A stretch of 64,000 bases of DNA from Mesocentrotus franciscanus (lineage: Eukaryota; Echinodermata; Echinoidea; Camarodonta; Strongylocentrotidae). The DNA is taken from contig CP137683.1 of the NCBI GenBank assembly GCA_037976565.1, forward strand, positions 8,472,321-8,536,320, written 5' to 3'. Shown in pieces: positions 33,987 through 47,800 of this stretch; within the stretch, counting starts at the first letter, position 1, and each line of letters opens with the position of its first letter. The notes beneath the pieces were generated by a model. That model was not told the origin of the DNA, did no database searches, and was given only the letters and a program-made list of their open reading frames with translations. Both the position numbers and the translations under genes were made by a program.

Positions 33987-36900
33987 GCTGCACATAGTTA
34001 TTTTATTGAGTCACTATATATACATATATATACACACACCTGCACAGCACCTACATCAGTACGAGAATACATCCGACGGTGGCCTGTACCTACAACGAAG
34101 AAGAAGAAGAAGACCCACTATATAAGCCCCTTCCCCTTATTTAGTGATTTCTCTGTTTGTATCACTCCGTAGGCTACAATAAGAGTACAGAAACTAGAAA
34201 AAACATATTTTTAACAATTATTGCATTACCGTGACACACTTCTTTTCCTGGATTAAGTATTGTCACTTGAGATGCGTGGGTTGTCTGTGTTTTATTTTGG
34301 CTTGCATGACAATACAGGTTGTCTAAACCAGTGGCGCATCTATATACATTCTAAAAACTAAACTGTTATATCACAAAAAATAAAAGAGGCAAGTAGTGAC
34401 AGCCTTGGCAAAAGTGTTGTGTCCCAGTTTTTATCTTGCTTGATTCAACACTATAAAGGTATACGTTGCGTGTTCAGTCTACTATTTTCAGTTGAAAACG
34501 CTGTCATTCCTTGGCAATTTATTGACTTTAACCTTTAGATGGCGATTGAACATATTATTTGGTATAATGTAATAAAATAAGTGGTGCAGTGGTGTTATGG
34601 TATTCCGAGAGCTGAAAAGCCTGAAATGGTGATGATCCTGCATGTGCATCATGCAGCAACATACATTGCACCAGCCTCCATTTTGTAATATTCATCTCGT
34701 CCAGTATTTCGTTCCATGATTTAAGCTGAAATTATAACATCTTGTTTATTGTCTATTGTCTATTGATGCCAATGTTAGAGAAATAGAAAAAGTTTCCACT
34801 GCATGTAGATAGGTGGCCTTTCTAGACAGGTTCTACAACACACATTTCTCTCTCGGGGGAGACAAGCTGTATGGCCACTACAGACAGGTGGCGTTTTTGG
34901 AGATGTTCCCACTAAGACGGGTTTGACTGTATTAAATAAAGACACTGATTTTTTAAAATCTTTATATAAACCCCTGAAAAAACGCTTGGAAACTCAAGTA
35001 TGATCGATTATATCTCTCTTGTCATGGCATAATCATCGCTATATGTTTAGTAACAAGGTGGGTTTATTCCCCGTTTATTCCTCCTTAAAAATGATATCAC
35101 ATTTGTTATGATATTCAGTCATGGAATTTGCAGTACTTCGAAAAAGGGCGTGCAAGATCAAAAGTGAAGAGTTGCAAATCGCACTGCTCTTGTTCGACTG
35201 TGCATTCAAATTGCCCCAATGCCTGAGCATTTTCAACAGTTGTTAGATTAAGCATGGACCCACGTACATGTAGTAGGTCCATGACTTAAGCATGATGCTT
35301 CAGAATATTGATGACCAAACAATAGCAAATCGTGCGTGACACGTAACCATGCATGCATTTCAATTTCAGATTCTTTAGAATTTGGCATTCAAGTTGGGAT
35401 TGACAGCCCCATACTGTCATTTGTAAAAAAAAAAAAAAAATCACACTCTTAGAAGGGTACACTGCATAGCCGTAATAACAATACTAGCGCTTTTGGGGTA
35501 TATATCGTGGAATTGCGAAAAATAGCCACTTCAGGTATCAATAAATAATAAGTTGTTGACAGCAGGTCCCACCAGCATTGCCACGGTCACACTAAGACAT
35601 TTTCAGCGCTGTTAGTTCGTTTCTCGATTTTTGAAATGCATGCGTTTCCCAGTCCCAAATAGACCAATCAATTTGGTTCGCTGCAGCTCAGATGATGTTA
35701 TCTAACACTAAATAAATATGTGAGGAAGGTGACATTGCATGACAATAACGCAACTAGATCTAAATACAAACATGACCCTACCAGAAGAAAAATTTAAATA
35801 CAAATACATTTTTAAAACTAAAGAGGAAACAGCACTAGGTGCTACTGGACTGTTCTCTGACTCCAGCCAGCTCACAAACAATAAGTGCTGTAGTAGTAGT
35901 AAACCAAGTGATTAACCTATATCTACCCTAGCCATGCATAATGTATTATACGTGCGAACAGGAAATCTATTGTCTAATATGGCCATTATATTAAGTGTTT
36001 GTGCACTCGCACACTTGAGGCTCTGGACGCCGTATACACTCTTTTATTTTTTTCTTTCAACAACTGCATCTAAAAGCAATGAAGGTCTTTGGGTCAGTGG
36101 CTGGTGTGCATTCGCAATTTTTCACTTTTGACCCTGCCCTTTATTCTGATGTACTGCTCAATCCATGGCTGCAAAATCGTAACAAATGTGGTATCCTTTT
36201 AACGAGGAATAAGCATACTTTTTAATGATAATAATCAAAGCGATGTTAAGAGGGCTATTATCGACCCAAACTGAGTTTCCAACCTTTGTTTGAGGGGTCT
36301 ATAATAATGATTTGCATTTCGAGAGAAAAAAATAATTCAATTCTTCATTGTATATATCTTACAGTAGGGTTTGGATCATTAAAATCTAAACAAACTAATT
36401 TCAAAACAAATTGGAAAACATATTCACTGATAAGCACAACTCATTAGGACGTCTAACTATTTGTTTTTGTTGTTGCATCAGAAGAAATGATGTACTTTCT
36501 AAATGTATATAAATGAACAAGAGTGGTCATCCATTATTTTACCAGTCATTTTATGACATTATTTGGAATGGAAATCCACTTTCGAAATAAGGAATCCATC
36601 TCAAAGGAATACTTGAAACGGTACTTTAAGTGGCTTCTACTATAATCTGGAGTGGCTTCAACTCCAGAACAATTGATGATCCATATATGACTGTTTTGAG
36701 GTAAACAAAAATAATATCTTTATGGACTGATAATCTTTCTAACAGGTGGTTGCTACAGCACGTTTCAATGTGCTCTGAATGATTTCTTTTTTCCTCCAAC
36801 AATTTGAGAGAAAATAAAGTGCAATCATAATGCCATATAAATAGCATTGGCTATATTTTCTCACGATTTCAATCTTCATTCCAGTCTTTATATTAAAGGT

Positions 36901-38504
36901 ATCGTTTAAAAATGTTAAATCTGAGATGCATGGCCCTATATGTGTTGTCAGTGTCTGTGATATGGTGTAATATTGAAGCCCTAAAAAAAATTGCGCTTCA
37001 AAATGATCATGAAGTGCCTCAAAAAAGTAAAAACATTGGAGTGACCGGTTTTACCATACTCATTTTTCCCAATAGACTGTAGTGTTACAAAAACTGTTAG
37101 GAAAACGAAAAATGAAATTTCGATTTCCAATCATAAATATCTTGATAATCAGACGGGCGACCGGCTTGTAAAAGTCATTGGATTCCTGACTGACCTAAAT
37201 GTTTAAAATTATGATTGCAGCATGAGCTAAATCCAGGTTTTGTTTCAGAATCTGAGGCAATGTTACCGGGTCACTTAAAAGGAGTATATAGCCACTCCTC
37301 TGTGTTAAGAGAGTATATCTTTAATTTATCTACCCCTCAAAATACATGCGTCAAGTATAAAATCATTGCCTTTAATAGTCCGTTTTTCTATTTCCTTTGT
37401 CTTTAATTGGTACTAGCCCCCCGCCCCCAGCTTCTTCTTTTGAATTATATTTGGGTATTAGACTGTCACTCACATTATTTTTCATGATTTTATTTGGGGC
37501 ATGACGCCATGACCCGTCTTAGCAAATATCATGTGATGTTTGTAGAAATAAATGTCATGCTTTAATAGCGTCACGGTTCAGAATGTCGACAAGAATGTTA
37601 TTAGTAGGAAATATGTTGACGCGCCGAAATAACTAGCAGATAAGAGCGCTTTTAATTTTTTTGAAAATGAGCACGTTTTGCTGTTTGTCAATGCATGCCC
37701 ATCATCTAGAATTTAAAATGTTTGGTCGATTTATTTGTTTGCAAAAGTCCTCTTCCAAGAACATTTTATTATTACCTCCCTATATTGCACCTGTGGCATA
37801 GACATGCACGGGGGCTACGTGCCCCTAACTGAATAGCGAGAAAAAAAAGGATAGGAAGAAAAGGACGGTAAAAGAAGCTCAGACGAACCCGACCAGGTTC
37901 TCTCGCTCGCTTTTTCTTTCGCATTTAGTAAGACCAATAGCCCCTCCCTTATTGACTGGATTCACGGTAAGCCACTTAAGCGCAACGTTTATTGTCACAA
38001 ACCTCCTGATAAATGGTTGAGATATTTATACAATCAAATACACACATTTGAGGTCTAATGATGAATGACCTTCCGGAAACATTTTGCCCCATTACAAACA
38101 AGGATCTTGCTGTCGGAGTTGTCATAATTATAGGAATGTCGAATCAAATTTGCCTCCCTAAATATATGTTCTGACTGAGCTCTTTGTTTGCGATGACTAA
38201 AGGCTCCACCTGTTTCGGGTGATAGTGGTGGTGAAGGTTTGTTGAGGAGTGTATTTAGACTGGATATCCTTCCAGTATATTACCTCAATATTTATTATTA
38301 TAATTCGGGAGATGTTGATCTGTATCGTGTTTTTTTTTTAATGTTTCTGCTCTCAAACTTGGTGACAATTTCTTGCGGAGAGTTATTGAGGTGTCACCTG
38401 AACGCCAACATTTCGGTCGCTACAATCTTCACCTAAAGTAAATCCCTTTTTTTACATAAATCTTTTAATTTAATTTCTTCTTAACCGTCTGTCTGTTCAT
38501 TCAG
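33987..38504. other. Intergenic upstream of copy B
   Basis: No supported coding exon. It must contain the promoter and noncoding first exon(s) of copy B, because 38505 begins at a splice acceptor. I could not place them. Confidence 0.45.
34811..34930 (-). repeat. Dispersed repeat 'CAAACCTGTCTTAAG', copy 2
   Basis: On the minus strand it reads from CAGTCAAACCCGTCTTAGTG, with 'GCCACCTGTCTGTAGTGGCC' inside. Related to 4220-4411 and 51492-51662. Confidence 0.7.
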
Positions 38505-38768
38505 GCTCAATCTGACAATCACAACATCATGGATAACGGCAAGGAGGTCGACGCCACGGCTGACGCGATACCAATATCAACCATCTCCTCCTCCTCCTCC
38601 CCTCCTACCAATGGGAGGATGGTTTCCAATGGTTACGGAGAGGACGCTGGGTCGGATGATGCAGCTCAGAAGCAGGCGGATGCGATCCTGGCCAAGCTCA
38701 AGGGGGACATCACGTACGGAATAGAAGACACTCCAGCTTGGTATATATCCGTATTACTCGGATTCCAG
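38505..38768 (+). CDS. Copy B exon 1 (leader plus residues 1-80)
   Basis: Acceptor TCATTCAG; 24-nt leader without ATG; start at 38529. The N-terminus has a Ser-rich stretch ([11 protein letters not shown]), then [20 protein letters not shown] leading into TM1 and LLGFQ, phase 0. Donor GTAAAA, followed within 20 bp by a CT tract. Confidence 0.92.
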
Positions 38769-38855
38769 GTAAAAATTATAGTACCCTGTCTGTCTGTCTC
38801 CGTCTCTGTCTCTGTTTCTCTGTCTCTCTGTCTATTTGTCTCTCTCTCTCTCTCT

Positions 38856-38892
<37 letters not shown>

Positions 38893-41800
38893 CCCTACTT
38901 CCTTTGTCTTTCTGCCCCCTCCCCTCTCTCTGTTTTTTGTGTGAAAAGTTTTAAAGACATGTGACATGGTCTCATGTTATCTAGTATTGCATTAGCTCGA
39001 GTAGTGAAGTAGCTAAGTGCATGGGGGCACGTTCCCCTTCAATTAAATGGCAAAGAATATAGATATATATTTATCAAAAACGCAGAAATGAAAAGTAATA
39101 AAGAGGGGAGGCAACGTGAACAAATATGGTACGACGCTTTTCCACATGTTCCCCCTCACCCTGGCCTATAGCCTTGTTCTCTCGCATTTTATCCGCTTAG
39201 TAAGTCCGTTGCCCCCACTCTTGGTTGCAACAGTAACAATCTATCTAAGTATCTTCTCCCGGTTCGGAGGTTTGAAGTTTGAAGTTTGAAGTTTATTTGT
39301 TCCACATTTACATCAAAAAACAATTTAAATTCTTCTTTTTTATTAAAGCAACATCTCTCCATTTCACTCTATCTTCTGCCATTCTGGTGCACTCTTGCAG
39401 TTTTAGTCCACTCCAGTTCTTGACATTCTCTTCCCAGTTGATTCTGGGTCTCCCTCTCGGTCTAGTTCCTTCCACCGTTCCCTCCAACACATCCTTTAAG
39501 AGGCTTTGGTGCCTTTTAACATGACATAAGTATTTGACTTTTCTCTTCTTAACTAATCCTACCAGTGCAATTTGTTTACGCCCCGTCATGTGCAATATCT
39601 CTTTGTTGGTTTTTCATTTGTTTCCAGGATATTTTCATCATTCTCCTGTAAATCCGCATTTCAAAAGATGTTATTCTGTTTTCCATGGCCTTGCTTATTG
39701 TCCATGTTTCTGCTCCATACAATAGGACAGACCATACATAACAGTTTACTAGTCTTAACCTAAGCGCAAATTTCACCTTTCTATCTGTGAATAAGTCTTA
39801 ATTGCCAGAAATGTATTCCGAGCAATTTCTATTCTTGCATCATCTGTGATATTTTGTCCTAAGTAGATGTAATTACTGACCTGCTCAATGATATGTCCAT
39901 CGAGTTTCAAACAGATTCTAGGCTTATTCTCTGTTCTACTAAAAATCATAGACTTAGTTTTCTTGACACTCATGCGTAGACCAAACTCTTTTACAATATC
40001 CATGTTGTAAATCTGCTTCATTCTCTGCGCAAAGTACAGTGTCATCAGCATAACGTAAATTGTTAATATTTACACCCCCAATACTAACACCTTTCATATC
40101 TGAAATTTCCCTGAATACCAACTCTGTACACAAGTTGAACAGAGATGGGGACATTAGGCATCCCTGACGTACTCCTCTTTTAATTTTTTTGTAACTTGTA
40201 ATTTCATTGTTAATTTTGATGGCAACTGTCTGCTCCCAGTAAAGTTTAGATATGAGACGTATGTTTTTACCATCCAGGTTATTTTTTTGTAAGCTTTCAA
40301 TCAACAGTAACAGTAATATCAACCTATTACAGGCTGGATCCACGCTCTGCCATTGACTTGTATCATATCATTATGATAATACATGAATCCCTCTATAGCA
40401 CTTTTGCTCCATATTTATTTGCTTCCAACTTTGTACCAGTTGTACAGTCTGAAGTAAATTGTCTGTATTCAGAGGGATGATTACAAAATAAAAATCGGAA
40501 GAAAATGCCGACAGATTCTTTTCTTTTTGCTTGCTCGACTGAAAATTCGAAGGTTTTTTTACCCTAGTCACAGGCAATGGTCAATGCTATTAATCGTATT
40601 ACTTTTGTTTCTGTCCACTCCATTCCAGCATTATCTGACGATGATTGGTTCAACCATCGCTATCCCTCTTATCCTTGCACCAAGTCTCTGTATCAGCGAC
40701 AACAACGTCGCTTTGGCCGAGGTCATCGCAACCATGTTCTTCGTGTCCGGAGTCGCAACCCTTCTACAAACATTCGTCGGTAACAGGTACGAGATGGACG
40801 ATTGAAATCGAGAAATGATGATGCCGATGGTGATTAATGGCGATGATGAGAATGATGGTGGTGATGATTATGTTGTTGATAAGGAAAAGGAAGTTTACAA
40901 TAATGATGTGGATGATGAGAAAGTAATGATAATTGTGATATCCGTTCAACGTATCCTAACCGTTCAATTGTATTTCAATTATTTTCATATCTACTGTAGA
41001 TCGGATCGGATAACCGCTCAGCTAGTTCTAACCGTGTAGTTTAATTGTTTCCGATCTACTAGAGATCGGATCAGATACATGATCAGCTATTTTAAAAGTT
41101 TATTGTATCTAAACTCTTCCGTTCACCGTTTTCATGTATTCCCTTTGTGATATGTAATAGACTTTATACCAAACCTGCTCATTTTGTTACCGTTTATCGT
41201 ATTTGAATTGCTATTTATATACTACAGATCGGATGGGATACCCGTTCAACTACTGTGGTTTTAACCGTTCACTGTATGTGAACCGTTTCCTATGTGAGAT
41301 AGATCACATCAGAAACCCGCTCATTGTATTTGTGTAGTTTCCTATGAATTATAGATCTAACGGACATCCGTTAAACCGTCTACTGTATTTTAACTGTTTG
41401 TCATCTACTCTAGATTACCCATCGTGCAAGGCGGAACCTTTTCTCTCTTAGCACCGAGCTTCGCCATTTTGGCTTTGAAGGGACCATGCCTAGACCCGAT
41501 ACCAGGTGAGAGCTATAATTCAATAGAAGGTTTATTTCTTTCAAAAGTGGAACATAATATGTGAGCTTTCGTATCATTTATATTCTAATGTGAAGAAGTA
41601 TAAATTATAATTGCGAATGTTCAGTAACAATTATGGCAAGAAAAATGTTATTATTCACAGCAATTTAACCTGCTTTGTTTATACTAATTGTTTATTTTTT
41701 TTATTTTTACAATCCTATGTACCCATCTACGATTGTTACTTTCATTTCTTGCGATATCCATTAAAAAGATAGTCAAGTATGTTATAATCTCGATGATGCC

Positions 41801-44800
41801 AAAATCTCATATTACACGAAATTCCTATTTACAACACACTTCAGACAGCCTCTTTCAGCATGCCATTCAATGGCCAGTACTCAGCTTCATCTTTAAAGAT
41901 TGTCATTCTTGAAAAGCATATCTTGAATATTGAATCGTGAATCTTGTGGTTATGCCACAGCGGCAAATATAGGGAGGTAATAATAAAGTGACTCTTGATC
42001 AACCTGGTATGTGTTTTGCTGTTATTTCTCTCTCTTTTTAGGGCCATGCCTCACAAGCAGTTGCTTTTCTATTGGCCCTTTCAATATTCCAAACTGTATT
42101 TTTGTATTCTTGTTTGTATGTTTTTTTTTATGGTTATGGTGAAATAGAATATTTTGAATCTTAAATCTTGAAGCATGTGCGTTGGGGTTAAATGATGAAT
42201 TTACGTTTTTATTTTACAAATCGGTAATTCTAACGGGAGGGGTATTATCTGTAAAATGGAAAGAGTGTACCAGGACCTATACTTATTATTCTTCACCCCT
42301 TTTCTCAGAAAATGCCACCGATGTGCCGCCCGAGGTGCTGGCAAACAGAACAGAGTTCTGGAGAGGGAGGATGCGGGAACTTCAAGGAGACATCATGGTC
42401 GCCTCTTGCTTCCAGGTATTAAAGGGGAAGTCAACCCTGATTAAGTTGGTTTAAATAGAAGCAGAAAAAAAGAGAGAAACATGTCAGGAGTGAAAGTTTA
42501 AGAAAAAACCGATTAAAAAATAAGAAAGTTGTGAATTTTTGAGATTGAGATCAATCAAACACAAATTTGCAACTCTGTGAAGTATCTTGCGAGCTTCCTT
42601 CCCATTTGTCCTGTACTGAAATACTTCAAAATTTATATTTTCCCTAAAGAAAGTTTTCAATCATACATTTACCCTGAGTATAATTATTGCAATTGTGTTT
42701 TTATACAACACATCTATGAAACAAATCTATCCCATCATCAATAACTAAGAAAATAAAAGTTTTTTTTGTTGTTGTACAGAGCAATTAAGGGAGGGGCTCG
42801 CAAGGGACGTCCGTGTTGCCGATTTGTGTTTCACTGGTGACAACTTCAAAATTTCATAACTTTCCTATTTTTAATCGGATATTGCTCAAACTTTAAATGT
42901 TGGAACAACCTATGGCCACATTTAGATAAAAAATACGGTCAAAATTCATAATACTCTTTAATATTGCCCATTATTTTCAGTTAGCTAGATATTCATGGTA
43001 TTGTATGCCAAGTATTAACCGCACAAAACATTCAGAGATTTATGTTTCTTTCCTGAAGACTTGTACTGTATTTCGGTTTTTGGGGGAGAAGGGACATTCT
43101 TGTCCTTTTGAAGACCACACTGACCCTACTTACATTGTTTAAATATACGTTCTCTGTATGCAATTCCTGTAGCATGGTCAACAAGGACTAAAAAATTGCA
43201 TTTATTGACTTCATAACTCAGGGGCATTGTAAGAGAGGGGGCAACCCTCTCACGAACCTCCATCAGCAAATCTATAATTGTCAGAAAATGGAAAATCGTA
43301 TTACATTTTCACGCAGACTGTCCACCGTTTTGTCTGTTTGTTTATTTATCTATTTCTTTTGATTTTGCTTGAAGGTGAATTCTTGTCTAATTTCTTTTCC
43401 GGGAGGGGGCACATCATCTCCTACAGCGACGACTGCTATTTACATTCACAGCATCCTAAATCTGTGTCATTCTCTAGGTCATCATTGGTATCACAGGAGG
43501 AATCGGTTTTTTGCTTCGTTTTCTTGGACCCCTAGTTATCGCTCCTACCATCGCACTCATTGGTCTTTCCCTCTTCCCTGCTGCTTCTAGCTTTGCTGGA
43601 TCACACTGGGGGATCGCCTTTCTGTGAGTCTATTATTCAGATAAGTTACTGATATTAAAGCCCCACTGCACTACTTATAGCTACTTGCGCCCTCTATATA
43701 GCAAACAATACCTAATCGGTGACCATTGGTCCCCCGTGGTCCCATTTTTCTTATGTTAATTGACAGCTGATTTGATGAGATAACCACCTGTCAGTGACCA
43801 TGCAGGGAGGTCTAATCCCTTCTGGCCAAACTAGGCGTTGTGGCGTGCGCCTGTAATCCAGCTAACAGTGGAATTTACAAACTGATTCTCCCGAGGACGC
43901 AGGTTCAAAGCTGAGTCACGCCTTTCGGATGGTCACGTTTAAAGGTCGTTCCCCAGACGTAAATAATCAAATCTGATTGATACACGTCTGTAAAAACCCA
44001 ATACACACACACACACACTAGAAATAAGTGCAGATAATCCTTTAAGGCATCTCCCAAACAGTTTTTATTTTGATATACAAGACAGATAAACGAAGAATTT
44101 TCGACCATTTCGAGTGATGTAACTTTTGTGTTCGGTCTATTTTCGGTCTTTTGTCCGATTTCTTTTGTCGGTGCGAGTTGTGGTATAAACATGTCCGGTG
44201 TATAATTACTATAATAGAATCGTTCAACAAACGCCAAGACATTTTATTGAACATTATAGAAACAATAAGAACAATTAGAAAATTATTGTCGATTCTAGAA
44301 CTTTCTTTTTGTTCTTCCTTCTTTTTTTCAGAACGATTGGATTAATGGTCCTATTTTCCCAATATCTAGCTCGGGCATACATCCCATTCTGCTCTTTCTC
44401 AAGATCGGAGAAAAAACTTAGTCTAGTCAAGATGTACATCTTCAGACTCTTTCCTGTAAGTATAGACAAACATCATTGTTTCGATTCAAATGCCAGGGAG
44501 TAGAGTGAACGAGAGAAAGAGAAAGGGAGAGAGAGAGAGAAAGAGGGGGGGGAGGAGTTAGAACATTACCGAAGACCAAACATTCGTTCTTGCGAGTGGC
44601 GACATTTTTTGCTTGCCCCGGGGTTGACTTGGTCAAACATTTAGGGTTAGACATTAATAGGCTTGCACTTGGGTTCAAGGTTAAGCAAATTGCACCAAAG
44701 CCTCTTAAAGGATGTGTTGGAGGGAAGAGTGGAAGGAACTAGACTGAGAGGGAGACCCAGAATCAACTGGGAAGAGAATGTCAAGAACTGGAGTGGACTA

Positions 44801-47800
44801 AAATTGCAAGAGTGCACCAGAATGGCAGAAGATAGAGTGAAATCGAGAGATGTTGCAATCAGCCTCCGAACCGGGAGAAAATACTTAGATAGAAGCAAAT
44901 GGCGTAGAGGCAATGAGAAGATGCGGTATATAATTATTAGTGATATTAAGTAAACAATCATGGACTAAAATGGGTCTTTCGGTCTCGCATACATAATATT
45001 GTGCAACAAACATTTAAAACAACGTTTCAAATGATTCAAAAAACCGTTTATCACGCCTTTTTTTTGTTTAGGTGATTTTGGCGATACTTTTATCCTGGGC
45101 TTTCACCTACCTCCTAACGGTATTTGACGTGTTTCCAGACAGTCCGAGTGTTTACGGATACCTGGCCAGGACAGACATCCGAGCTTCGGTTATTCAGGAC
45201 GCATCGTGGTTCAGATTTCCCTATCCTGGTGCGTGCGATCACTGGGATGAACAATCGAGCTAGCCCTTAGCAGGGAAGGGAAGGGAAGGGGTGGGGGGTT
45301 GAGGCATGTAACCTCGTGATTCCCTGATGTCCCTACTACCCCATGAACAATTAATAAAGAAATATAGGTAGATATATTGGGGGTGGGATGGGGGAAACAT
45401 TATAAGCTATTTCATGCATTAGAATGTTATTTCAAAATGTTCGTATTTTTTCGCTAGGTCGCTACAGGGTTTAACAGAATTTCTCTCAACGCAACTTTAC
45501 TATGTTTTAAGCCCCGTCCCCCGAAAATCAGTGACGCCCATTTTAATAATGAAAATCAAAGGGTAAACATTTGTTCTACAGAAATAGAATTATGTTCTCT
45601 GATTTAGTAGAGTGTTTTTTTTTCTTTATGGACAGAATAATCCAAATATATAATCCTCTTCGGCTTGGAAACACTCGAATAAAAGATAATTTTATAATGA
45701 TAATAATGATGACGATGATAATCATAATAGTAGTAATGATAATGATATTGATAATAATGATGACGATGATGATCATAATAGTAGTAATGATAATAATGAT
45801 AATAATTATGACGATGATAATGATAGTAGTACTAATAATAATGATAATAATAATAGTAATAGAAGAAGTAGAAGAAGTAAAATAATGATAATCGTAAAGA
45901 TCGTGTTGAGTAGGACCGTTATATTTTACTCTGTAAGTGGTAATAATATTGTTCGCTTTTCCCATAGGTCAATGGGGTCTTCCCACAATTACTGTCGCCG
46001 GAGTCTTCGGCATGCTAGCAGGGATTCTCGCCTCGATGATCGAATCCGTGGGCGACTACTACGCATGCGCCCGACTAGCTGGAGCCCCGCCCCCTCCCAA
46101 CCACGCGGTGAATCGTGGTATATTGATCGAAGGTCTTTCGTGTGTGCTCGCGGGAGCTATCGGATCGGGGAACGGAACAACATCGTACAGTGAAAACATA
46201 GGCGCCATTGGTATAACAAAGGTCAGTCGTGCATTTTCTTTAAACAATAAAGGGGTGGGGCTCTGTGCAGGGTGGATTCGAGTCTTGTATCCTCAATACA
46301 AAATAAGAAGTTAGGAAAAAGAAAGAAACAAAATGGGTGATTGCTCAGATATGAATTGACCATTTATGAGCGTAGCCGATTTTGTAACGATATATCTGCA
46401 TGCATGCTTGTACGAATCATACGATTATGATTTTATATAAATGGGGGACAAACAAGCTTCAAACTTCAGGGTACAAATTATTCAGAGGTTAATTGTGCTC
46501 CCTCATTCAAAATGGATTTGAAAGATTCTGTCCCATATTTAACATTTTGTAGTCAAAATATGAGCCTAATATTCTTGTTCATTTTTTTGCTCATTCGCTT
46601 ATACTTGTCGATCACAACGAGAAATGAAAAAAGCTGGTAATTAAGCTATGGTCACAACTCAAAGCGGCGACCGACCGATTTGTAGCCTGCTCAGTCCCCG
46701 CTGGAATTTAGGCATCGCCCAACGAGTTTTGGAGAAGTCGAGCAGGCTGTAGAGCCCCAGCGATGCCAGGGGCGGTGCCCTGTCGATTTCCCGTCGGTCG
46801 CCAGTCGATTTTAGTTTAAAACTGGGCGAAATCGGGGAGCTTCTCCCCGCGGCGTACCGGCAGTGACCGACTGATCTCCCAGCGGCTACCGGGCTGCGAC
46901 CGATCGACATGCAGCCTCTGACCTAGCGGCTTCGATTTTTGACCTAAATCGCTCGACGGCGAACGCTCGATTAGGTCGGTGCCCGGGCGGCGACCCACAG
47001 TGGGCCAGGGAGGAACCAAAGTACGCCAAAACTCATTTTTGGGGATTTATTTTTTATATATCCAGAGGAAATGTTTAGATTTCCAGGGAATTCCACTTGA
47101 ATTTTTATTACCGACATTTTCGCTGATGTCTAAGCTTTAAGTTGATACCAGATTTGGCTGCCCGATCCTGCCCGTTATTATGTTAGAGCCATTTTCCTTG
47201 CAACATTGCCCCGAAAAATGTGTTTATTTTGGTCCGCGGTGTCAGAACTAGTGTCACACGCCCCCACGCGCCGTGATTTATGACCGCGAATCCTTCATGA
47301 TTCAGCCGCGGACCCCAAAAACACATTTTTCGGGGCAATGTGGCAAGGGAAATCGGCTCTAACATAACAACGGGCAAGATCGGGCAGCCAAATTTGGTAT
47401 CAACTTAAAGCTTAGACATCAGAGAAAATGGTGGTATTAAAATTTAAGCGGAACTCCGCGGAAATCTAAACATTTCCTCTGGATTTATAAAAACATGGAT
47501 AATTAGTCCATTTTTCAGTGAATTACCCTATAATATATCATGAAGATTGTGTTTCTATTACTTTTAACCCATTCATGCAATGAAATGAACTATCAGGATT
47601 ATGTGAGAGCAATTTTATATCAATAACTTAAAAACTTCATGTTAAATTGAAAGATTTATAAAATAAATCACTTTTGCACTAAAACTGTGAATGTGTAGGA
47701 TTTTGCTGTTTGAAGGAGTAAATTTATACCCTTATTGTGCATACCGGAATTAAATATTTTACTGAGGTATTCCTCAATGTATTACCTTTCAACTGGGCAA

